Origin: Saprospiraceae bacterium
Lineage (GTDB): Bacteria > Bacteroidota > Bacteroidia > Chitinophagales > Saprospiraceae
Direction of reading: 5' to 3'
DNA length: 5,347 nucleotides
Assembly: GCA_027031185.1 (NCBI GenBank)
Contig: JALVEF010000045.1
Coordinates: 1 to 5,347 of the forward strand
The position numbers were made by a program, and so were the translations under genes. Shown here piece by piece: positions 1 through 5,347 of the stretch. The notes beneath the pieces are model-generated. The model ran no database searches. It saw only the letters and a program-made list of their open reading frames with translations, and had not been told where the DNA came from. Each line of letters begins with the position of its first letter. The stretch's first letter is position 1.

Positions 1-787
1 AGGCAACAGCCGCACCACCGGTCTCTTGCAGATTAATGTCAAAGCCTTCGCAGACCGGGCTGTTGGACGTGACTGCCACCGCAGGTGTCGGATTTACGGT
101 CACATCTACACTGGCTGTATTTGTGCAGCCGTTTGCATCCGTGATCGTCACGGTATAGGTGCCAGACGCCACAGTAGTAGCGGCTGTGATGACCGGATTC
201 TGATCCGTGGAAGCAAAACCATTCGGGCCGGTCCAGTTCCAGGTAACAGCCGCGCCACCTGTCTCTTGCAGATTGATGTCAAAGCCTTCGCAGACCGGAC
301 TATTCGATGTAACTGCCACGGTTGGCGTTGGATTCACGGCTACATCCACGCTGGCTGTGTTCGTGCAGCCATTGGCATCCGTGATCGTCACAGCGTAGGT
401 GCCAGATGCCGCGGTGGTAGCAGCTGTGATGACCGGATTCTGATCCGTGGAAGTGAAGCCATTCGGGCCGGTCCAGTTCCACGATGTAGCCGCGCCACCT
501 GTCTCTTGCAGATTGATATCAAAGCCTTCGCAAACCGGGCTGTTCGATGTGACTGCCACAGTCGGCGTTGGATTCACTGTTACGTCCACGCTGGCTGTAT
601 TTGTGCAGCCGTTAGATCCCGTGACTGTTACTGTATATGTGCCGGCTGCTAACAAAGAAGCACCGCTAATGGTGGGATTCTGGTTTGCGGAAGAAAAGCC
701 ATTGGGGCCGGACCAAGACCAGGAGACTGCATCCCCGCCTGTCTCTTGCAAGTTTAGGTCGGCCCCCTGACAGGGTGTATTGGCAGA
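1..787 (-). repeat. Tandem 240-bp (80-residue) Ig-like repeat array, three full copies plus a partial one
   Basis: The unit recurs with an exact 240-bp period: the plus-strand string gtctcttgca begins at 21, 261, 501 and 741. In protein terms the units are residues 676-755, 756-835, 836-915 and 916-937 (cut by the window edge). Each carries a Cys near its start (CEGFDINLQETGG), W-x-W followed by GPNGF, then SGTYTVTITDANGCTNTAS and a VNPTP linker. Units 2 and 3 differ at 7 of 80 residues; the first unit is the most divergent (CQGADLNLQ in place of CEGFDINLQ). The fold is most likely an Ig/PKD-like beta-sandwich with one Cys pair per unit. The array continues beyond the window, so the copy number is unknown. 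Confidence 0.92.
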
Positions 788-2812
788 AACCGATGACGCC
801 GGAGGCGTCAAATCTTCAACCACCGTAACAGATGCGGAATTTTGGCAATAAGTATTTGTGTTTGTCACCGTAAGCGTGTATGTGCCGGCTTGGTCCACAA
901 CCGGGTTTAACGTTGTAGCACCTGACACGATATGCCCATCAGATGTGGTCCATTGATAAGAGAATTCCACCCCGGTGGACGACCCATTACCGGAAAGCGT
1001 GACAGTTCCAGTACAACCCAAAGCACCGTTGGCAGCTGCTACGGCATCCGGTAAAGTATGGATAATGATATCCGCCTGGGAAGTAGCCGTAGATCCACAG
1101 CCATCCGTTACGGTCAAGGTATAGGTGGTCGTATTAGTAACAAAGTCAAACAACTCCGGGTCGTAGGTGTCGTTGCTCCAGTGATATGAAAGCGGAGGAG
1201 CGCCTCCTGACACGTCAGGATATATTTCAATATCAGACGGGCCACAGAATTCATCCCCGTAAATATCCACGTAAACTGGAGGAGATTCATTAATGACAAG
1301 CGTTGTTCCTTCCTTATTACAAGTACACAAGTCCACCAATTCGATAGAAATGGTTTCCGGGCCTTCGGGGATACCATCGGCATAAACGGATACGGGAAGA
1401 ATATAGGAAACCTGACCGGCCGGAATGGTGATTGAGGATGGCAATGGTGCATAATCCACTCCGGAAGTAGCCGTACTACTTGGCAGGACATTAAAATACA
1501 CAGTCAGATCTTGAGACAGATCTGTTTTGTCCACTCTTTCAAAGATAAAGTAGGCGTCACCACAGCCTTCGTAGGCTTCATTGGATCCGACGGAATATCC
1601 CTGAGAATTAACTGTTGATCCGGAACCTGCATAAAAGGAGCCTTTCTTGAGGAAGACAGCGGAGTCCCACACGCCATCAGAGATATCCCCGATGGCCATT
1701 TTAATGTGATAGGTCTGACAGGCTTGTACAATAGCGAAAGCCTTGAATACATGGGTAAAGCCATCCATCTGGATATCGGTCATATTGGTAGTGGCGCCGC
1801 AGTTCCACTGATTGGGATTGAAATATGCCTGATTCGTGAAATGGTTTACGTTGTTAATACTAACATTGGTCAAAGTCCCCGGAATCAAAGCGATATTTTG
1901 TGTGCCGGGAATTCCAGGACCTGAAATGAAAAACCCAAAGACGTCATTAAAGATAGAACCGGCATATTCACAATATTCTTCGGATGAAAAGACATAATCA
2001 AAAAGGACTGTATCCGTAGTGGGCGTAAAGTCAAATTCAATAGCCGCCACATTGTACAGGTTTCCGGTGGAGATAGAAGACAGGTCCGGGTCATACATAA
2101 CACCTCCCCCAACATCTATCCCAGCGCTGTTAGAGTTATTGGGTCCTTCGACAATGTCAATTGGGCCAGTAGCCATAACAATACCATCATTGAATCCAAT
2201 AGAGGATGCCCCATTAGTAAATGTACCGATTTGTTGTGCTTTTCCTGTGGAGACCACATTTTCCACGTCATAGCAATTGCCATTAACAAAATGATAACGG
2301 ACCAAAGAATCCACCGGGACTCCGGGATTGGTAACAATACCTGCAGCACGAATTGCATTAAGCCATTTGCGGTCTCGTTTGCAGGTAGTGCAAGCGACTG
2401 AAATCCAAGCGGATGTTTCACCGCGACAACTTTTTTTTACCCAGAATTCCTTTACCGGGGATTCTGCTTTGAATAATAAATCAGAAGCATAGTCATCGCC
2501 CGTTTCACTGACACTGAAAGTACAAGAACCATCATTGGCAATGGGATTGGCCGTGACGCGGTATTCTTGCCCTTTATTGAGGTTTTCGAGGCGAATTTTT
2601 GTAAGCTGATGGTCAACGGAAATACCTGCCCGATAAGCATAGTGCTTTACGACGAGCGTCTGCGCCCCCACATTCTCCCCCGGACCGGGCTGCGCAATCA
2701 ATACCGCATGGATCAAAGATAAAACCAGGCTCAAACAAACGATTCGCCGGTTTTTATATAAACAGGCTGTAATCCATCGGGATGCGAGGAAATACTCGAT
2801 AGAAAGTTTCAT
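1..2812 (-). CDS. Choice-of-anchor L domain protein with tandem Ig-like repeats, secreted surface protein (3' end beyond window)
   Basis: The reading frame is open for 937 codons from ATG 2812-2810 to the left edge; an in-frame TAG lies at 2828-2830, so this ATG is the earliest possible start. Order of parts: signal peptide (about 1-40); unassigned region with a C-x-x-C at 141-144 (41-170); choice-of-anchor L domain (about 175-395); Calx-beta-like domain (418-512); Ig/PKD-like domain (520-585); one module like the upstream gene's repeats (588-669); then 80-residue Ig-like repeats from 676 onward. The domain families point to an exported surface or matrix protein. The missing C-terminus probably carries more repeats and a T9SS sorting domain, as the upstream gene does; that is inference. 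Ligand and exact role are unknown. A terminator and 345 bp separate it from the upstream gene, so it likely has its own promoter. No clear Shine-Dalgarno precedes the ATG, as is common in Bacteroidota. Confidence is high for the gene, moderate for the role. Confidence 0.93.
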   Translation of the reverse strand, partial: MKLSIEYFLASRWITACLYKNRRIVCLSLVLSLIHAVLIAQPGPGENVGAQTLVVKHYAYRAGISVDHQLTKIRLENLNKGQEYRVTANPIANDGSCTFSVSETGDDYASDLLFKAESPVKEFWVKKSCRGETSAWISVACTTCKRDRKWLNAIRAAGIVTNPGVPVDSLVRYHFVNGNCYDVENVVSTGKAQQIGTFTNGASSIGFNDGIVMATGPIDIVEGPNNSNSAGIDVGGGVMYDPDLSSISTGNLYNVAAIEFDFTPTTDTVLFDYVFSSEEYCEYAGSIFNDVFGFFISGPGIPGTQNIALIPGTLTNVSINNVNHFTNQAYFNPNQWNCGATTNMTDIQMDGFTHVFKAFAIVQACQTYHIKMAIGDISDGVWDSAVFLKKGSFYAGSGSTVNSQGYSVGSNEAYEGCGDAYFIFERVDKTDLSQDLTVYFNVLPSSTATSGVDYAPLPSSITIPAGQVSYILPVSVYADGIPEGPETISIELVDLCTCNKEGTTLVINESPPVYVDIYGDEFCGPSDIEIYPDVSGGAPPLSYHWSNDTYDPELFDFVTNTTTYTLTVTDGCGSTATSQADIIIHTLPDAVAAANGALGCTGTVTLSGNGSSTGVEFSYQWTTSDGHIVSGATTLNPVVDQAGTYTLTVTNTNTYCQNSASVTVVEDLTPPASSVSANTPCQGADLNLQETGGDAVSWSWSGPNGFSSANQNPTISGASLLAAGTYTVTVTGSNGCTNTASVDVTVNPTPTVAVTSNSPVCEGFDINLQETGGAATSWNWTGPNGFTSTDQNPVITAATTAASGTYAVTITDANGCTNTASVDVAVNPTPTVAVTSNSPVCEGFDINLQETGGAAVTWNWTGPNGFASTDQNPVITAATTVASGTYTVTITDANGCTNTASVDVTVNPTPAVAVTSNSPVCEGFDINLQETGGAAVA
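806..1051 (-). repeat. Single Ig/PKD-like module of the type repeated in the upstream gene (residues about 588-669)
   Basis: This module has the same layout as the repeats in the 3158-5347 gene: LGC near the start, WTTSDGHIVSG in the middle, then DQAGTYTLTVTN, a second Cys and a linker ending TPP. Over the 33 residues from the YQW to the TVTN, 26 are identical to the corresponding stretch at about 5000-5100. The codons differ at many third positions, so the copies are not the product of a very recent exchange. Confidence 0.8.
1277..1561 (-). other. Calx-beta-like domain (residues about 418-512)
   Basis: The stretch with TATSGVDYAPLPSSITIPAG, then an alternating hydrophobic strand, ADGIPEGPETISIEL and a closing strand matches the usual Calx-beta pattern (SGVDY, IPAGQ, DGxxEGPE). 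Calx-beta domains are beta-sandwich modules, often calcium-binding and common in bacterial adhesins. The acidic cluster is only partly present, so calcium binding is uncertain. A CTC pair at 496-498 near the end is not typical. Confidence 0.65.
1628..2290 (-). other. Choice-of-anchor L domain (residues about 175-395)
   Basis: The family signature is seen almost throughout: an opening with QIGTFTNG and IGFNDGIVMATG, then EFDFTPTTDTVLFDYVFSSE followed by EYCEYAGSIFNDVFGFFISG, the NIALIPGT segment, VSINNVN, and the closing QTYHIKMAIGD with DSAVFLKKGSF. Choice-of-anchor domains are named for occurring in surface proteins that carry different C-terminal anchoring or sorting signals in different lineages; their molecular function is not established. 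Here the domain sits directly after the N-terminal region and before the repeat stalk, so it would be the membrane-distal head if the protein is anchored through its C-terminus (inference). Confidence 0.88.
2693..2812 (-). other. Probable Sec signal peptide of the choice-of-anchor L protein
   Basis: Residues 1-40 hold a long N-region ending in the basic stretch KNRR (20-23), then a hydrophobic core VCLSLVLSLIHAVLIA (25-40). A plausible signal peptidase I cut follows LIA, leaving a mature N-terminus QPGPGEN. The N-region of about 24 residues is longer than usual. There is no other Met before the core, so a shorter form would need a TTG or other non-ATG start. Confidence 0.7.
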
Positions 2813-3048
2813 TACCCTGTATTTGTCCTAGTCTGTTGAGTGTATCCACCACTATATTACCCTAATCTCTATCGGAGGCTACCACTCAGAATAAATGAGC
2901 CACTCTCTTGCATAGGAGCAGACTTGGGGAAAAGCCTGCATAAAGTGTGCCGATTTTGACTTGTCATATAACTTTTTTATACACATTTACTACTTTTCGA
3001 TGGCCTAACCGAAACATGGCAGACAGCAAATACATAGGAAGGAATAAG

Positions 3049-3080
3049 TGTCAGTAAATCAGACAATTGTCAAACTGACA
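3049..3080. promoter_or_regulatory. Nested inverted repeats, possible operator
   Basis: TGTCAGT (3049-3055) and ACTGACA (3074-3080) form a perfect 7-bp inverted repeat that encloses the 10-bp perfect palindrome GACAATTGTC (3062-3071). TGTCA and TGACA at 3068-3080 can also pair in a smaller hairpin. It lies about 240-270 bp upstream of the downstream gene's start and just past the terminator. Dyads of this kind can be protein-binding sites, but no known regulator's site is recognised, and chance cannot be excluded in AT-rich DNA. Confidence 0.3.
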
Positions 3081-3098
3081 TTTGAGATAAGTCTCAAA
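3081..3098. repeat. Perfect 7-bp inverted repeat next to the terminator
   Basis: TTTGAGA (3081-3087), loop TAAG, TCTCAAA (3092-3098). On the minus strand it follows directly on the terminator stem and its first three T residues are part of the terminator's T-tract. It could be a second hairpin at the transcript's 3' end or a separate binding site. Confidence 0.45.
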
Positions 3099-3131
3099 AA
3101 GTAGTGCCATACTCAGTGAGCATGGCACTAC
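3096..3131 (-). terminator. Intrinsic (Rho-independent) terminator of the upstream surface-protein gene
   Basis: On the minus strand a perfect 10-bp stem GTAGTGCCAT / ATGGCACTAC (plus-strand 3122-3131 and 3101-3110) is extended inward by a G-T wobble and CTC/GAG, leaving a three-base loop (ACT). Five T residues (3096-3100) follow at once. The stem starts 26 bp past the TGA at 3158. On the plus strand no T-run follows the stem, so it looks one-directional and serves only the minus-strand gene. Confidence 0.88.
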
Positions 3132-3157
3132 ATAAAAAGATGGCGAACCTAGAAAAA

Positions 3158-3457
3158 TCACCTGACGATGGTCACATCGCCTTTGTATTGTTTGGTTTCG
3201 CCAGAAATAAGCTCAACCACTACGTGATAAACAAAAACAGCCGGCTCCATCGGTTGGCCCCTAAATGTACCATCCCAGCCTTGGTCGGGTAGATTCGGTG
3301 CAAAATGTGTGTTACTAAACACCAGATTGCCCCAACGATCAAAGACGCGCATGGAGACGATTTCCTTCACTCTATCGCTCAAAGCAAAGACGTAAAAAGC
3401 ACTGTTTTGGAGGTTGTTGCTATTGGGAGAGAAGGCGTTGGGGATATACACATCGGG
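3158..3457 (-). other. T9SS type B C-terminal sorting domain (gliding-motility-associated C-terminal family)
   Basis: The last 99 residues show the family landmarks in order: VYIPNAFSPN (633-642), a strand leading to FDRWGNLVF (669-677), GWDGTFRG (690-697), FVYHVVVE (705-712) and the end GDVTIVR (723-729). Type B domains are about 100 residues and in studied cases need dedicated partner proteins of the PorP/SprF type for secretion and attachment; none is encoded in this window. The usual NGDGxND motif after FSPN is replaced by NSNNLQNS. Confidence 0.9.
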
Positions 3458-5347
3458 GTCTTTCACGTAAACGGCCAGCCGACTTACGGCTTCACAAGCA
3501 TTGTTGTCAATGATTTGGACTTCGTAGTAGGTAGTGCTTACCGGCTTGGCGATAGGATCCAGACAGTCCGCACAGGAAAGGCCTTCAACAGGAGTCCAGA
3601 TGATCGTATCAATATCCCCCGGAGGAATAGACGTGAACACTTCCAACCGGGCGCTGTCACCTAATTCAATAAAAACAGTTGGCTCGGCATTGGCTTCCGG
3701 TGCGTCCGCCTGAGGCACATAAGCCTGCGTTGCGAATTCACAACCATTGGCATCTTTGATGATCACATAATGGGATCCGGCATGCAAGTTTTGCTGCTGG
3801 TAAGCCGGCGAGAAGGTGGCCCCGTTGTCAAACGAGTACAAATACGGCGGCGTCCCGCCAATTACATCCGTCACGACAATCGAGCCTCCCGTACCTGCAC
3901 AAGATGCCCGACCGATGTCAAGTGACAAATCGGCAATGGGCTCCGGACGAGAGACACTGACCTGGGCCGTTGCCGTGCAACCGTTGATTTTGTCTTCGAC
4001 GGTCAAGCGATATTCACCGGCTTCACCGACAGTGGGTTGTGAAGTTTTAGCCCCCGACAAAATGGAGCCATTGTTGGTACTCCAGGAATACAGTAAACCG
4101 GGATCGGGCGGCACACCGAGCTGGATGCTTCCCCCATCACAAGGCAGGCTGGCATCCGAACCGGCATCCGCCACGGGTGGCGTCACATTGGCCTGAACAG
4201 ACACAGTAGCGGAAGCCGTGCACCCATTAAGCGGATTGGTCACGGTCACCCGGTAATCGCCGGCTGTATCCACAACAGCATCGGCAGTAGCTAGCCCCGA
4301 AACAATATTGCCCGCGAGGGCAATCCACTCATAAACAAATCCCTGGCCGGATTGTGCATGGAGCGTAGTCGTTGGACTTTTGCAGGTGATGTCGGCAGGA
4401 TCTGCTACACTCAGTGCAGGAGGCACTTTGTCTTCTGAGACGACAAAGGACATTTCACCCATGCATCCATTGTTTAGGTCCGTGACAGATACCACATAGG
4501 TCCCGCCCGAATTTACCAGAAGGTCAGAAGTGTTGGTGCCGGAAACAATAGATCCGTCAGAAGTGGCCCAGGCATAGTCCAGTGCTCCACCGGAGCCGGA
4601 AGCGGCAATTTGAATTTCAGCGATTGAATCTATACAGGAAATGGCGCCTAAGACATTGCCATCAATGGCCGGGGCTTGGGTATTCTCATCAATAGCAACG
4701 GATTTGGATGTGGCGCATCCGTTTGTCGAATTGACAATTGTCAGGGTATAGGTTCCCGGCTGATTGACCGTAAGCACGGGCCCATAAATACCATTGACTA
4801 TATTGCCATCCGTGGTGGACCATTCATAGTCGAACTCCGGCCCGGAACTGGATGCACCGGCATCTATATCTATCGTGGCATTGGCGCAAGTTATGGCGCC
4901 GGGGGGCGCCATAACGACAACCGGAGCATTGATATCAGGCACGACAACGACATCATCAGAAGCAGAACACCCATTTTGGAGATTGGTCACGGTAAGTGTG
5001 TAGGTACCGACTTGGTCAATTCCCGGGGTCAGTGTATTTGCACCGGCCACAATGTGGCCATCGGAAGTGGTCCATTCATACTTGAAATCCGCGCCGGTGT
5101 CGGTACCGGATGATGCATCCAAGTTTAGCGTATCCACTTGACAGCCCAGCGTCATATTGGCACCGGCCTCCACGACGGGAGGCTGCGTGTCCTCCATTAC
5201 CGTCACATCGGCAAAAGACTGGCAGTTGTTAGTCGTATTGGTCACCACCAAATGGTAGTCCCCGGGTTGATCAATGACCGGTTGTAGCGTGGTATCTCCC
5301 TGGACGATATTACCGTTGGCGGTAGTCCACTGGTAGATAAATTCACT
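3158..5347 (-). CDS. Giant modular secreted protein with Ig/PKD-like and SprB-like repeats and a T9SS type B sorting domain (5' end beyond window)
   Basis: This is the C-terminal 729 residues of a larger protein; the frame is open to the right edge at 5347 and stops at TGA 3160-3158. Numbering from the edge: part of an Ig/PKD-like repeat (1-56), five full repeats (57-140, 141-225, 226-309, 310-390, 391-468), a SprB-like repeat (469-548), another Ig/PKD-like domain with WTPVEGLSCADC (549-630), and the C-terminal sorting domain (631-729). The sorting domain sends the protein through the outer membrane by the type IX system, which is only known in Bacteroidota and relatives. The likely role is a surface adhesin or filament similar in principle to SprB of gliding bacteria, but no ligand-binding or catalytic domain is visible and gliding is not shown. 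No start can be assigned; an internal TTG at 5251-5249 is not the start, since the repeat continues upstream of it. A terminator follows the stop. Confidence 0.94.
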   Translation of the reverse strand, partial: SEFIYQWTTANGNIVQGDTTLQPVIDQPGDYHLVVTNTTNNCQSFADVTVMEDTQPPVVEAGANMTLGCQVDTLNLDASSGTDTGADFKYEWTTSDGHIVAGANTLTPGIDQVGTYTLTVTNLQNGCSASDDVVVVPDINAPVVVMAPPGAITCANATIDIDAGASSSGPEFDYEWSTTDGNIVNGIYGPVLTVNQPGTYTLTIVNSTNGCATSKSVAIDENTQAPAIDGNVLGAISCIDSIAEIQIAASGSGGALDYAWATSDGSIVSGTNTSDLLVNSGGTYVVSVTDLNNGCMGEMSFVVSEDKVPPALSVADPADITCKSPTTTLHAQSGQGFVYEWIALAGNIVSGLATADAVVDTAGDYRVTVTNPLNGCTASATVSVQANVTPPVADAGSDASLPCDGGSIQLGVPPDPGLLYSWSTNNGSILSGAKTSQPTVGEAGEYRLTVEDKINGCTATAQVSVSRPEPIADLSLDIGRASCAGTGGSIVVTDVIGGTPPYLYSFDNGATFSPAYQQQNLHAGSHYVIIKDANGCEFATQAYVPQADAPEANAEPTVFIELGDSARLEVFTSIPPGDIDTIIWTPVEGLSCADCLDPIAKPVSTTYYEVQIIDNNACEAVSRLAVYVKDPDVYIPNAFSPNSNNLQNSAFYVFALSDRVKEIVSMRVFDRWGNLVFSNTHFAPNLPDQGWDGTFRGQPMEPAVFVYHVVVELISGETKQYKGDVTIVR
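3704..3943 (-). other. SprB-like repeat (residues about 469-548 of the visible part)
   Basis: The segment contains IGGTPPYLYSFDNGATF and, after a short gap, AGSHYVIIKDANGCEF. This matches the SprB repeat pattern (GGTPPYxYS, NG, then AGxYxVxVxDxNGC) known from the cell-surface gliding adhesin SprB and many other T9SS cargo proteins. Only one copy is present, just before the final domains. It keeps the Cys pair (483/536) seen in the other units. Confidence 0.75.
3944..5347 (-). repeat. Array of roughly 78-85-residue Ig/PKD-like repeats, five full and one partial
   Basis: Approximate units are 5180-5347 (partial), 4928-5179, 4673-4927, 4421-4672, 4178-4420 and 3944-4177. Each begins with a linker such as PPV or APV, has a Cys about 12 residues in, a YxW strand, a core GxIvxG (GNIVQG, GHIVAG, GNIVNG, GSIVSG, GNIVSG, GSILSG), then GTYTLTVTN-like sequence and NGC. 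Lengths vary and the copies are far more diverged than the 240-bp array of the neighbouring gene, with the last two being shortest and least like the rest. The Cys residues pair up by position (69/127, 154/211, 238/295, 322/376, 403/456), which suggests one disulfide per domain. Confidence 0.88.

Larger units (their letters stand above)
2813..3157. other. Intergenic region holding the upstream gene's terminator and the presumed promoter of the downstream gene
   Basis: No believable coding sequence lies on either strand here. The right part carries the terminator and two further inverted repeats, described separately. The left part (2813-3040) is AT-richer than the genes, for example around 2961-2999, and must hold the promoter for the gene starting at 2812 if the terminator works. 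I found no full match to the Bacteroidota consensus (TTG, then TAnnTTTG); the nearest are TAAATGTG at 2982-2989 and TGTATTTG at about 3025-3032 on the minus strand, both without a well-spaced TTG. The 5' leader could therefore be about 160-210 nt, but this is weak. Just before the ATG there is only a short AGGG. Confidence 0.6.

Noticed and set aside
26..652. Long plus-strand open frame of 208 codons with internally repeated protein sequence
   Set aside because: It lies opposite the 240-bp array, and its internal repeats only mirror that array. The protein is rich in Cys, Arg and His with no recognisable domain, while the minus-strand frame gives clear Ig-like modules.
1..787. CRISPR array
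   Set aside because: The repeats are 240-bp coding units without short spacers, in frame with a surface protein.
1114..2640. Several minus-strand open frames of 60-125 codons in this stretch
   Set aside because: They are out of frame with the continuous 937-codon frame, which carries the choice-of-anchor L and Calx-beta-like signatures. Their translations show no domain.
3104..3292. Plus-strand open frame of 62 codons starting inside the terminator
   Set aside because: Its beginning is the terminator stem and the rest is antisense to the sorting domain.
3305..5113. Plus-strand open frames of 119-145 codons opposite the upstream gene
   Set aside because: They are antisense to well-supported repeat and sorting domains and have no recognisable protein features or start context.
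5249..5251. TTG as the start of the upstream gene
   Set aside because: The frame stays open upstream to 5347 and encodes the front half of the same repeat unit (YQWTTANGNIVQG), so the true start lies outside the window.

Overview
The window is the interior of a surface-protein locus from a member of the Bacteroidota. The closest fit, by protein style only, is Saprospiria or Lewinella-like marine and activated-sludge bacteria. The pointers are a type IX secretion system (T9SS) type B C-terminal sorting domain (gliding-motility-associated C-terminal family), a SprB-like repeat, a choice-of-anchor L domain, and no clear Shine-Dalgarno sequence before the one visible start. No taxonomic marker gene is present, so the placement is an inference.

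Layout: everything coding is on the minus strand. The upstream gene enters at the right edge (5347) without its start and ends at a TGA at 3158-3160. What is visible is the last 729 residues of a large modular secreted protein: five full and one partial roughly 80-residue Ig/PKD-like repeats, one SprB-like repeat, one more Ig/PKD-like domain, and the sorting domain. A strong intrinsic terminator (3096-3131) follows it. A 345-bp AT-richer intergenic region (2813-3157) holds further inverted repeats and presumably the promoter of the next gene.

The downstream gene starts at ATG 2812-2810 and stays open to the left edge: 937 codons with no stop and no frameshift. It encodes a signal peptide, an unassigned N-terminal region, a choice-of-anchor L domain, a Calx-beta-like domain, an Ig/PKD-like domain, one module of the same type as the upstream protein's repeats, and then a tandem array of exact 240-bp (80-residue) Ig-like repeats that runs off the window.

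Together these look like two neighbouring, separately transcribed, related giant proteins exported through the outer membrane and displayed or released at the cell surface, probably for adhesion or matrix building. No enzyme, RNA gene, mobile element or CRISPR array is visible. I see no evidence for a wholly new system. The notable points are the choice-of-anchor L/repeat architecture, shared modules between adjacent genes, a homogenised 240-bp array, and the hairpin cluster between the genes.
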